DNA from: Victivallis lenta
Lineage (GTDB): Bacteria; Verrucomicrobiota; Lentisphaeria; Victivallales; Victivallaceae
Direction of reading: 5' to 3'
Assembly: GCF_009695545.1 (NCBI RefSeq)
Contig: NZ_VUNS01000011.1
Span: forward strand, 93,076-157,075
DNA length: 64,000 nt
Below the pieces are notes generated by a model. It did no database searches, had not been told where the DNA came from, and was given only the letters and a program-made list of their open reading frames with translations. Positions 46,714 through 54,223 of the stretch are shown piece after piece (the first letter of the stretch is position 1; every line of letters begins with the position of its first letter). The translations under genes were made by a program, and so were the position numbers.

Positions 46714-47201
46714 AACCGAAGGTCGGCATCAGCGCCTGTCTGCTCGGGCGGCGGGTCCGCTACGACGGCCGGGATAAGTTCGACCCGCTGCCGGCGGAGG
46801 TGCTGGCCGGCCGGATCGAATGGGTGCCGGTCTGTCCCGAGGTCGAATCCGGGCTGCCGGTGCCGCGCGAACCGATTCAGCTCGAGGGGGACCCGGCTGC
46901 CCCGGAGCTGCGCGGCGTGCGGTCGCATGCGGAGCTGACCGGCATGATGTGCGCCTTCTGCGAACGCCGCGCGGCGGAGCTGGATGGGCTCTCCGGTTTC
47001 GTTTTCAAGAGCCGCTCTCCCTCCTGCGGGCTGGCGGTGCCGGTTTACGGCGCGGACGGCGCTGCGGCGGGTTCCGCCCCGGGCTTTTTCGCCGCCGCCT
47101 GGCGGAAGCGGTATCCCGGACTGCCCGCCGTCGAGGCCGAGGCGCTGCATGACGAAACATGCCTGCGGCGGTTTCTGGCGGCTTTACAGATCGAGAAGTG
47201 A
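46707..47201 (+). CDS. DUF523 family protein, last gene of the cobalamin operon
   Basis: 164 residues. VGISACLLGRRVRYDG at the N-terminus, VPVCPEVESGLPVPREPIQL, and FKSRSPSCGL with a conserved Cys are all typical of DUF523, whose function is unknown. It overlaps the cobS stop by 7 bp, so it belongs to the operon. Its 3' end overlaps the convergent six-hairpin gene by 18 bp, leaving no space for a separate terminator. Confidence 0.85.
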   Translation: MLKPKVGISACLLGRRVRYDGRDKFDPLPAEVLAGRIEWVPVCPEVESGLPVPREPIQLEGDPAAPELRGVRSHAELTGMMCAFCERRAAELDGLSGFVFKSRSPSCGLAVPVYGADGAAAGSAPGFFAAAWRKRYPGLPAVEAEALHDETCLRRFLAALQIEK

Positions 47202-48401
47202 ACCGTTCCGCGATTCGAGCAGGAGCCCGAGCGCGATCGGTGCATTGGTCCAGCCTGTGTAGATGCTGCCTGCGCCGCCCTCGTAACAGTCGCCGCCGCC
47301 CCATCTCCCGGCATGAAGATCGAACATGCCGCGCCAGCAGCCGTGGAAGAAGGCGCTTTCGCTCCGGTCCTGAATTGAGAGCAGGAGTTCGAGCTGTTTC
47401 TCCTTCGCCGCGGCGATCTGTGCGTCTCCGGTCAGTTTCGCCGCCATCTGCAGCGCGAGGAACGACCAGTTGACCGTATAGACCGTATCGACCAGGTGCG
47501 TTCCCTTCGGTGCCTCGTAGTGTTCGGCCGGAATGTTCCCGGTCTCCGGGTCGAGCTTCGAGAGGATCAGGTTCGCGGCCCGTTCCGCAAGCGCGCGGTC
47601 GGCCGCTTCGCCGAAGGCGCGGAACGCCGTTGCCGCCCCGAGCAGGGCATAAGCGTGCTCGCTGACCGTGAATGCTTCGAGCGTTTCCGCCAGATAGTCG
47701 TGATAGCGCCGCACCTGCTCCCGATAGTCCGGGGCCGGTCTGCACAGGAAGGCGCGCGAGAGCGCCATCGCCGCAAGCGACCCCCAGTGCGGCAGTTCGA
47801 GCCTGCCGTGCCAGCGCTGCTCGGGGTCGCGCCAGGTGCCGGGCTCCTGCGGGTTCTCCGCGCCGAATGTGCGCCGCATGGCCGGGACAAGCGAGTCGGC
47901 CAGTATGAGCGCCCAGTTCCGCAAATCGTATTTCGCATCGAACTCCGGGCTGCGGTCGGCCAGCGCGAGCGGGATGAAGATGCACCAGGCGTTGTCGTCG
48001 AAGTAGACCACATCGCGCCATTTGATGTGCGACCAGTTCCAGCTTCCCGCCGGGAACGCCGGATCGCAGCGGTTCAGCAGCCCGCTGCGGAAATAGAGGT
48101 AATCGAGCAGCTTCTCCCCGATTCGGCCGGCCTCTTCCGCAATGCCGTACTCCGCCGCAATGCGGAAGAGCAGCGCGGCTTCGAAATTGCAGTCGGCCCG
48201 GCGCTGTTCAAGCACATAGCCTTCCGGCTTCCGGCTCCACGCCGGGAACTCATTCAGCATCTTTTCCAGCGCCGGACCCTCCGCAACGCTCAGCCGTTCG
48301 GCGACCCCCCAGCCGCCGTCGGCCGGGTCCATGACGCCGGAGCGTTCGAACCACTTGAGATTCCGTCTTGCCGCTTCGGCGATTCGGGCATTCCGTTCCA
48401 T
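47184..48401 (-). CDS. Six-hairpin (alpha/alpha)6 glycosidase-like protein
   Basis: 405 residues without a signal peptide, so cytoplasmic. Repeated helical hairpins such as WSHIKWRDVVYFDDNAWC and YTVNWSFLALQMAAKL are typical of six-hairpin glycosidases (GH88/GH105/GH127-like and AGE-type folds); catalytic residues cannot be fixed by eye. A divergent LacI regulator lies directly upstream, which suggests a sugar-induced gene. The exact substrate is unknown. Confidence 0.6.
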   Translation of the reverse strand: MERNARIAEAARRNLKWFERSGVMDPADGGWGVAERLSVAEGPALEKMLNEFPAWSRKPEGYVLEQRRADCNFEAALLFRIAAEYGIAEEAGRIGEKLLDYLYFRSGLLNRCDPAFPAGSWNWSHIKWRDVVYFDDNAWCIFIPLALADRSPEFDAKYDLRNWALILADSLVPAMRRTFGAENPQEPGTWRDPEQRWHGRLELPHWGSLAAMALSRAFLCRPAPDYREQVRRYHDYLAETLEAFTVSEHAYALLGAATAFRAFGEAADRALAERAANLILSKLDPETGNIPAEHYEAPKGTHLVDTVYTVNWSFLALQMAAKLTGDAQIAAAKEKQLELLLSIQDRSESAFFHGCWRGMFDLHAGRWGGGDCYEGGAGSIYTGWTNAPIALGLLLESRNGSLLDL

Positions 48402-48477
48402 CGTATTTTGTCTCCTGAATGTTGCTGAATCATTTTAGTTTTATTTTGTTACCATAGCCCCGATAACCGCAAAATGC

Positions 48478-48487
48478 AAGCCGGCTT
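48478..48487. promoter_or_regulatory. Possible LacI-type operator palindrome in divergent promoter
   Basis: AAGCCGGCTT is a perfect 10-bp palindrome with outer arms TGC and a displaced TGCA, lying in the 150-bp gap between the divergent six-hairpin and LacI genes. LacI-family operators usually are palindromes with a central CG. Weak evidence. Confidence 0.3.
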
Positions 48488-48551
48488 CTTGCAAAAACGG
48501 GACGGAAGGATTATTTTAGTAAAACGGCAACTGCGGAAGGGGAGGTGTTTC

Positions 48552-49532
48552 ATGGCGAACAAACGGGCGAAACTCAGCGATATCGCGCGGGAGGCCGGCG
48601 TTTCGCTGACCGCCGCCTCGTTTTATATCAACGGCAAGGCGAAGCAGTACAAGCTTTCGCCCGCGACCTGCGAGCGGCTCGAGGCCGCCGTCCGCAAGTA
48701 TGACTACGTGCCGAATCTGTTTGCCCGGGCGATGCAGCAGAACCGGACGTTCCTGATCGGGCTTCTGGTCCGCGACCGGATCAACTCGTCGTTCTGGAGC
48801 GACATCATCGCCGGAATCGAAAACGGCATCGCGGCATCGGGCTGTCATCTCGTGCTGGCCGGTTCTCATGTCGATGCGGCCGGCGAGCTTGACGCGATCC
48901 GGCAGATGCGTGCCAAGGGGGTGGACGGCTATGTCGTCAGTCCGGTCATCGGCGGTGACGGCGGTTTTCCGAATCTCTCCGAATTGCAGGAGCTCGCCGC
49001 CTTCCGCCCTGTGGTCGGGCTCAATGCGGAACTGCCCGGCATTCCGTCGGTCTACAACGACGACGTCATCGGCGGACGGCTTGTTGCCGAGTGTTTCCGG
49101 CGGCATGGCCATCGGCGGGTGGCGCTCCTCGGGAGCGGCGGATATTTCGCTCTGCCCCGTTTTCGCGCCTTCGAAGCGTTCTTTGCGGAGCGCGGCATTG
49201 CGCCGCTGCGGTTGTCCACCCCGGCCGAAGCGCTGGAGCGGTGCAGCGAATTTTCAGCGGTCTTCTGCGGCAACGACTATCTGGCCGCCGCACTCTGCAG
49301 CAATGCCGCCTCCGCCGGAATCCGCATCCCGGAACGTTTCTCCGTGATCGGCTACGACGGACTCGACTGGCTGAAGCTCCTCTCGCCGCGCCCGGGGACC
49401 GTCGTTCAGCACAAGGGCGAACTCGGCGAAGCGATTGCGGCCCAGCTCCTGCGGGCGTTTGATTGCGGCAGTTGCGAATCCGTTCGTTTCGTTCCGCAGC
49501 TTGAAATCGGCGATACGGTCGGCCCTGCCTGA
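48552..49532 (+). CDS. LacI-family transcriptional regulator
   Basis: 326 residues. The N-terminal helix-turn-helix is LSDIAREAGVSLTAASFYING, then a hinge near residue 55 and a periplasmic-binding-like sensor domain (LLVRDRINSSFWSDIIAGIE, FSVIGYDGLDWLKLLSP). It is divergent from the six-hairpin enzyme and lies next to the ADP-ribosylglycohydrolase gene, both likely targets. GGGGAGG precedes ATG 48552; the longer frame upstream is rejected. Confidence 0.9.
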   Translation: MANKRAKLSDIAREAGVSLTAASFYINGKAKQYKLSPATCERLEAAVRKYDYVPNLFARAMQQNRTFLIGLLVRDRINSSFWSDIIAGIENGIAASGCHLVLAGSHVDAAGELDAIRQMRAKGVDGYVVSPVIGGDGGFPNLSELQELAAFRPVVGLNAELPGIPSVYNDDVIGGRLVAECFRRHGHRRVALLGSGGYFALPRFRAFEAFFAERGIAPLRLSTPAEALERCSEFSAVFCGNDYLAAALCSNAASAGIRIPERFSVIGYDGLDWLKLLSPRPGTVVQHKGELGEAIAAQLLRAFDCGSCESVRFVPQLEIGDTVGPA

Positions 49533-49662
49533 TCGGTCTCGCCGATAGGCCGTGCGGGCCGGCGGGGCGTTTCACCCCCCGGTTCCTCCCGCGCCGCATC
49601 AGGGACTTATCCCGAATCATGAAATCGTTCTTCCCGCGTTAAACTCACGCTCGTCCTTCCGG

Positions 49663-51615
49663 TCAGGCCAGAAACTCCAGCCCGACCACGTGAGCATCCA
49701 TGCGCTCTCCGGGGCGGAAGCTGCATTTGTAGTTGATGCTGAGGGTCGTTCCGGCCCCCTGGCGCACGACTTTGAACACCGCGCGATGTTTTCCCGCCGG
49801 GAGCTCGACGATATCCAGGTTCAGATTTTCCGGTGTGCGGAAGGTTTCGAATTCCGCACGGGCCAGCTCCCGGCCGTCGAGCCAGAAGACCAGCGGGCAG
49901 CTCCGGCCGATAGAGATCGGCATTTTCATCGGCTCCTTCGTTATGAATTCCGAAACCAGGTAGAAGACGGCCGGCCCCTGAAAGCCGAACGCCTCGTCCA
50001 CCGGGATCAGGTCGTCAAACGCATTGATCCTGCCGTGCGGCGCCGGTTCGAAGGTCCCGGCCGCGAGTCCGGCTTCGTCCGGTCCCTGAAGATCGAGCCC
50101 GGCCCGCATGTTCAGATGGTAGTTGCGAATCGCCGTGGAGCGGTTCCGGAAGCAGCCGGCCGGAATGTGCTGCTGATACGGTTCTTCGCCGAGCCTGACC
50201 TGCGGAACGGTCGCGAAATTGCCCCAGTAAGGCCCGTAGATCCGCCACGGGGTCGCCGCCGCGAATCCGAACTCATAAACCGCGCCGCAGAATTCAGCTT
50301 TGATCGGATCGCCGTCGAGAATCCGTTCCGGGTTGAGATGGCGGACCCGGACCGGCACTCCGGCATTGCCGCCGGCAGGAATTTCGACCGTTCCGTCATA
50401 TTCCAGCGCGAAATTTCCGCTGCCCGTCAGGCGAAGTTCGCCCCGGCGGGTCTGGCCGGAGAGGTTGCAGATGCGGAGCACACATCTCGCTTCTCCTCCG
50501 GCGGCGATCGCCGGGAGCCCCTCGTATTCGACTTCGAAACGGAAATCACGTTTGCGGACCGGAAGCCGGAAAGCTTCCACTTCGGCCGGAACCCCGGTCA
50601 GCCGCAGCTGCCGGTTCCAGAACCGGCCGGCTTCGGGCCCCAGCCTCGCGATGTCGGCGGCCAGGTCACGGATTCGGTCGGAGCGGCGGTGCACGTCGAA
50701 ATTAGTGACGTAACCTGTGTCGATCACGCCGTAGTTCCGCTGGAGTGCTTCCGCCCCCATCACGGTGCCGAGGATCGCACCGGCAATGCCGCAGGTGCAA
50801 TCGGTGTCGAAGCCGCTGTTGAGCGCGATCAGCGTCGCCTGCTCGAGATCGCCGCCGCTTTTGAGCAGAGCCATCAGCGTAATGCCGATGTTCTCGAACA
50901 TATTCGTACAATCCGGATGGCCGTAGTGGCGGAGAATCCGCTCGTGGACGACACGCCAGTCGGCCTCTTCCCGGCAGAAGCGCCGGGTGTCGCGGACCAG
51001 CCGCGCCAGTTTCGACTGCTCCGGAATGACCCGCAGCCCCGCATCGATCAGCCGGTCGATGTCGCTCTCCGCAAAAGCCTCGGCTTCCATCGCCGCGATG
51101 AAGGCTTCGGAATAGACCGATTCCGCCGAGTGGTCGATCTGTCCGTCCCGGCGGCAGATGCGCCCGGCCAGCTCCGGATCTCCGGCAGCGAGACACGCCC
51201 AGATTTCCGCCCGGATGCAGCAGCCCATGCCTTCATGATAGAAGTGATTGTTGTAGGTTCCCGAGGCCGGCGGATGGATGCCGCGGCGGAAGTTGCGCTT
51301 GAAGTAAGCATATTCGCCGGGATTGTAGGGGACTTCGGCGAGGAACGCCTGCGCCAGATCGTCCGCGTCGAAGTCGAGCCCGATCGTTTCGAGCACATTG
51401 AGCCAGAGAATCTGCAGTTCGAGATCGTCGTTCGGCTCCGTGATCAGCCAGAATGCGGGATCGAACGCATAATCGAAAAGCTGCTTGCAGCCCTCCAGCG
51501 GGGCGCCGATCGACCCGCAGATGCACTTGCCGAGCCAGCAGCCGTAAACTTTATCGAAATAGGTGGCATAATCCATTTGCCGGACGGTTTTTTCCGCCGT
51601 ATTGTCAGTGTTCAT
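49663..51615 (-). CDS. ADP-ribosylglycohydrolase-family protein with C-terminal beta domain
   Basis: 650 residues. Residues about 1-350 are the ADP-ribosyl-(glyco)hydrolase fold: GCWLGKCICGSIGAPLEG at the start, NDDLELQILW and GFDTDCTCGIAGAILG carrying the paired Asp metal ligands. Residues about 360-650 form beta-sandwich-like modules ending in LPAGKHRAVFKVV, not part of the usual enzyme. ATG 51615 has AAAGGA upstream and is preferred to 51660. Members near sugar genes may hydrolyse N-glycosidic or sugar linkages rather than ADP-ribose. Confidence 0.75.
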   Translation of the reverse strand: MNTDNTAEKTVRQMDYATYFDKVYGCWLGKCICGSIGAPLEGCKQLFDYAFDPAFWLITEPNDDLELQILWLNVLETIGLDFDADDLAQAFLAEVPYNPGEYAYFKRNFRRGIHPPASGTYNNHFYHEGMGCCIRAEIWACLAAGDPELAGRICRRDGQIDHSAESVYSEAFIAAMEAEAFAESDIDRLIDAGLRVIPEQSKLARLVRDTRRFCREEADWRVVHERILRHYGHPDCTNMFENIGITLMALLKSGGDLEQATLIALNSGFDTDCTCGIAGAILGTVMGAEALQRNYGVIDTGYVTNFDVHRRSDRIRDLAADIARLGPEAGRFWNRQLRLTGVPAEVEAFRLPVRKRDFRFEVEYEGLPAIAAGGEARCVLRICNLSGQTRRGELRLTGSGNFALEYDGTVEIPAGGNAGVPVRVRHLNPERILDGDPIKAEFCGAVYEFGFAAATPWRIYGPYWGNFATVPQVRLGEEPYQQHIPAGCFRNRSTAIRNYHLNMRAGLDLQGPDEAGLAAGTFEPAPHGRINAFDDLIPVDEAFGFQGPAVFYLVSEFITKEPMKMPISIGRSCPLVFWLDGRELARAEFETFRTPENLNLDIVELPAGKHRAVFKVVRQGAGTTLSINYKCSFRPGERMDAHVVGLEFLA

Positions 51616-51677
51616 TGTTGATCCTTTCGCCTGTTTTCCGGTTTCTGTCATATCATACACCCGTTTCCGGAAAATAA

Positions 51678-52281
51678 TTGTACGGGATCACCGATAATTT
51701 GTACGATTCGACGATATCGGCCGCTTTCCCCGCCGCCGGGAAGGCTGAAATTGTTCGATCGAGTGCAGAAACGATTGCTGAGGCGATTTCAATTATCCGA
51801 AATAAACAGCAGGAAGAACGTTCGCGGAGGCAGCCGGAAATCGATCGGGTTGAAGCGGCGATTCGGCAATGTGAAAAAGAAAAGTCTGCTTTGCTGGATA
51901 CTCTGATCGCATCCAGAAGCAACCTCAATGCTGAATTCCTGAGTGTGCTGAATGAAAAAACAGAACGTGTTTCTGTCGAGATGGAGCGCTTGCCGGCGAA
52001 GCGCGATATTCTGAATCAAGAACTGCCGCCGGAAGAAGATTTTTAATAGTCGAGCGATTGAGATTCTTCGTCAGCTGCGTTACGTTTCAGACAATCTGGT
52101 AACAGCAAACGATCCGTTTGCGCTTCGACAGGTCTTGCTTGCTGAAATTGAAAGAATTCAGCTGACCCGCGACGGTGATTTCCAAATATACGGCAGTTCG
52201 CCTGATTGTAAAGGATGGTACCCGGGACGTGAGACGTCACCGGTGCCGTTTTTTACCTCAAGATTGGCTGCAACAGATTGA
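51678..52281 (+). pseudogene. Decayed C-terminal part of a large serine recombinase
   Basis: The first frame (51678-52046) has a long charged coiled coil (RRQPEIDRVEAAIRQCEKEK) like the C-terminal region of large serine recombinases. After the stop a frameshifted continuation (about 52052-52281) reads IEILRQLRYVSDNL and VLLAEIERIQLTRDGD, typical of the extreme C-terminus. The catalytic N-terminal domain is missing. It marks the left side of the integrated element, next to the ADP-ribosylglycohydrolase gene. Confidence 0.6.
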
Positions 52282-52340
52282 TGCACAATAAAAAACTATC
52301 GTTCTGATCCGATCCCATGCAAGGCATCTTGAATTGTCAA

Positions 52341-52389
52341 AACGGCACTTTTTGGCACATTTTCATCTTCAAACGGCACAAAACGGCAC
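52341..52389 (+). repeat. Helically phased GGCAC boxes upstream of hipBA
   Basis: AACGGCAC occurs at 52341, 52372 and 52382, and a degenerate TTTGGCAC at 52351. The GGCAC cores start at 52344, 52354, 52375 and 52385, spacings of 10, 21 and 10 bp, so they lie on one face of the helix. The rest of 52282-52567 holds the hipBA promoter; no other gene is seen. Confidence 0.5.
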
Positions 52390-52512
52390 CATTGAAACGT
52401 GTGGTACCCCGGCTCCAATCCTGAAATCAAACAACTGATTTACTATAACTCTTCATGTTCGTCATTGCAAGCCGGTTTTTAATATTTTCTTTTGAAATAA
52501 TGTAAAATATTA

Positions 52513-52541
52513 TTGACATTCATCATGATCTGTGATAGTTT
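52513..52541 (+). promoter_or_regulatory. Sigma-70-like promoter of hipBA
   Basis: TTGACA at 52513-52518 and TAGTTT at 52536-52541 are separated by 17 bp. AAAGGA lies before the hipB ATG at 52568. Confidence 0.55.
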
Positions 52542-52567
52542 AAATTGGCATAACAAAGGAGAAAACA

Positions 52568-52888
52568 ATGGCGAAGCGTACCACAGTGCTGTTTCCGAAA
52601 ACAATTGAGCTGCTGCAGGAGTTCGGCGAGAACCTGCGCTTGGCGCGTTTGCGCCGCAATATCACCTCTGCGCTTCAGGCGGAACGGGCCGGAATCAGCC
52701 GGGCTACGCTGTCGCAGATAGAGAAAGGCTCGCCCTCCGTTTCGCTTGGCAGCTATGTGCAGGTGCTGGTTTCACTCGGATTGGAACACGATCTGCTGAA
52801 GGTTGCGGCCGACGATGAGCTTGGCCGCAAGTTGCAGGATGCCGGACTATCCGTCCGCAAGCGTGTCACGTCCAAAAGGAACAAGTGA
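52568..52888 (+). CDS. hipB: HipB-like XRE-family antitoxin
   Basis: 106 residues with a central helix-turn-helix (ERAGISRATLSQIEKGSPSVSL). It pairs with the HipA-like kinase gene that begins at its stop (GTGA overlap), so it is the antitoxin and likely autorepressor of the pair. It has a longer N-terminus than E. coli HipB, and a basic C-terminal tail. Part of the integrated element. Confidence 0.85.
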   Translation: MAKRTTVLFPKTIELLQEFGENLRLARLRRNITSALQAERAGISRATLSQIEKGSPSVSLGSYVQVLVSLGLEHDLLKVAADDELGRKLQDAGLSVRKRVTSKRNK

Positions 52889-54138
52889 AGATGGAACGAA
52901 AAACCGTTTATGTTTACAGTGACTGGCATGCCGATGCGACTCCTCAACTGATGGGTGAATTGCAAATTCAGATTGTCCGAAGGAAAGAGATTTTTGCGTT
53001 TGAGTTCAATCCGGCCTGGTTGAAGTCGAATGACACGCGCATCCTCGATCCTGATCTTCAACTGTTCGCCGGTCCGCAATACGCTGCCGGTGACAAGAAC
53101 AATTTCGGCCTGTTTCTCGACTCGTCCCCGGACCGCTGGGGGCGGCAATTGATGCGGCGGCGGGAGGCGATCCGGGCACGCAATGAAGAGCGTTCACCGT
53201 CGCCATTGCAGGAGTCCGATTATCTGCTGGGCGTTTACGATGAAACCCGCATGGGAGCGATCCGCTTCAAGGTATCACCCGATGGAGAGTTTGTCAACAA
53301 TGACCGGGCGATGGCGGCTCCGCCCTGGACCAGTCTGCGCGAACTGGAAGCCGCCAGCCGTAATTATGAGGATGAATCGCAATCCGACAACGAACATGAG
53401 AGATGGCTGTCGATGCTGCTTGCTCCCGGCTCTTCATTGGGAGGCGCACGTCCGAAGGCGAATGTACTCGATCCGGAAGGCAATCTCTGGATTGCCAAGT
53501 TTCCGAGCAAGGCGGATTCCGCCGACACGGGAGCCTGGGAAATGGTCGCACACCAACTGGCAAGGCAAGTCGGCCTCCGCCTGCCGGAGTGTCGGCTTGA
53601 GAAGTTTTCCAGGAATGGCTCTACTTTCCTGACCAGGCGTTTCGACCGCAACGGCAACCGCCGTATCCATTTCGCTTCGGCCATGACGCTGCTCGGCAAA
53701 ACCGATGGGGCCGATTATCAGGACGGAACCAGTTATCTTGATATTGCCAAATTCATCATGCAGTACGGCGCTCAGCCTGAAGCCGACTTGCGGGAACTCT
53801 GGAAACGGATCGTCTTCAGCATAGGAGTAAAGAATACCGACGACCATCTCCGCAACCACGGTTTCCTGCTGACGCCTCAAGGCTGGATACTCTCTCCGGC
53901 CTACGACATCAATCCCAATCCGAATGGCACCGGTCTTGCTCTCAATATCTCGGAAAACGACAATGCCCTTGATTTCGATCTCGCGCGGGAAGTCGCGCCG
54001 CTTTTCCGAACTGACACAGACACGGCCGATTCTTTCATTAAGCAGACCGAAGAAAGCATTCTAAACTGGCGTAAGATCGCCGATCGCTGTGCGCTCAGCC
54101 GTTCCGCGCAAGACGATATGGCCTCGGCATTCGATTAG
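52885..54138 (+). CDS. hipA: HipA-like serine/threonine kinase toxin
   Basis: 417 residues. Conserved HipA parts are LLDSSPDRWGRQLM, GGARPKANV (nucleotide loop), GVKNTDDHLRNHGFLL with the catalytic Asp, and SPAYDINPNP (DFG equivalent). HipA kinases phosphorylate aminoacyl-tRNA synthetases and slow translation. GTG 52885 gives a 4-bp overlap; ATG 52891 is the alternative. Active-site residues are intact, so the toxin is probably functional. Confidence 0.9.
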   Translation: MKMERKTVYVYSDWHADATPQLMGELQIQIVRRKEIFAFEFNPAWLKSNDTRILDPDLQLFAGPQYAAGDKNNFGLFLDSSPDRWGRQLMRRREAIRARNEERSPSPLQESDYLLGVYDETRMGAIRFKVSPDGEFVNNDRAMAAPPWTSLRELEAASRNYEDESQSDNEHERWLSMLLAPGSSLGGARPKANVLDPEGNLWIAKFPSKADSADTGAWEMVAHQLARQVGLRLPECRLEKFSRNGSTFLTRRFDRNGNRRIHFASAMTLLGKTDGADYQDGTSYLDIAKFIMQYGAQPEADLRELWKRIVFSIGVKNTDDHLRNHGFLLTPQGWILSPAYDINPNPNGTGLALNISENDNALDFDLAREVAPLFRTDTDTADSFIKQTEESILNWRKIADRCALSRSAQDDMASAFD

Positions 54139-54223
54139 ATAAGCGATGAATTGCAAAATTATTTAGTCTTATTTGTATTAGATGCAATGTAATTCTTTAT
54201 CATAACTGCGAGAGGAGAATATC

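Noticed and set aside
52341..52389. CRISPR-like repeats
   Set aside because: The unit is only 8 bp, spacings are 10 and 21 bp, and there are no spacers or cas genes. The Cas4-like nuclease at 60299 is far away and in a phage-type context.
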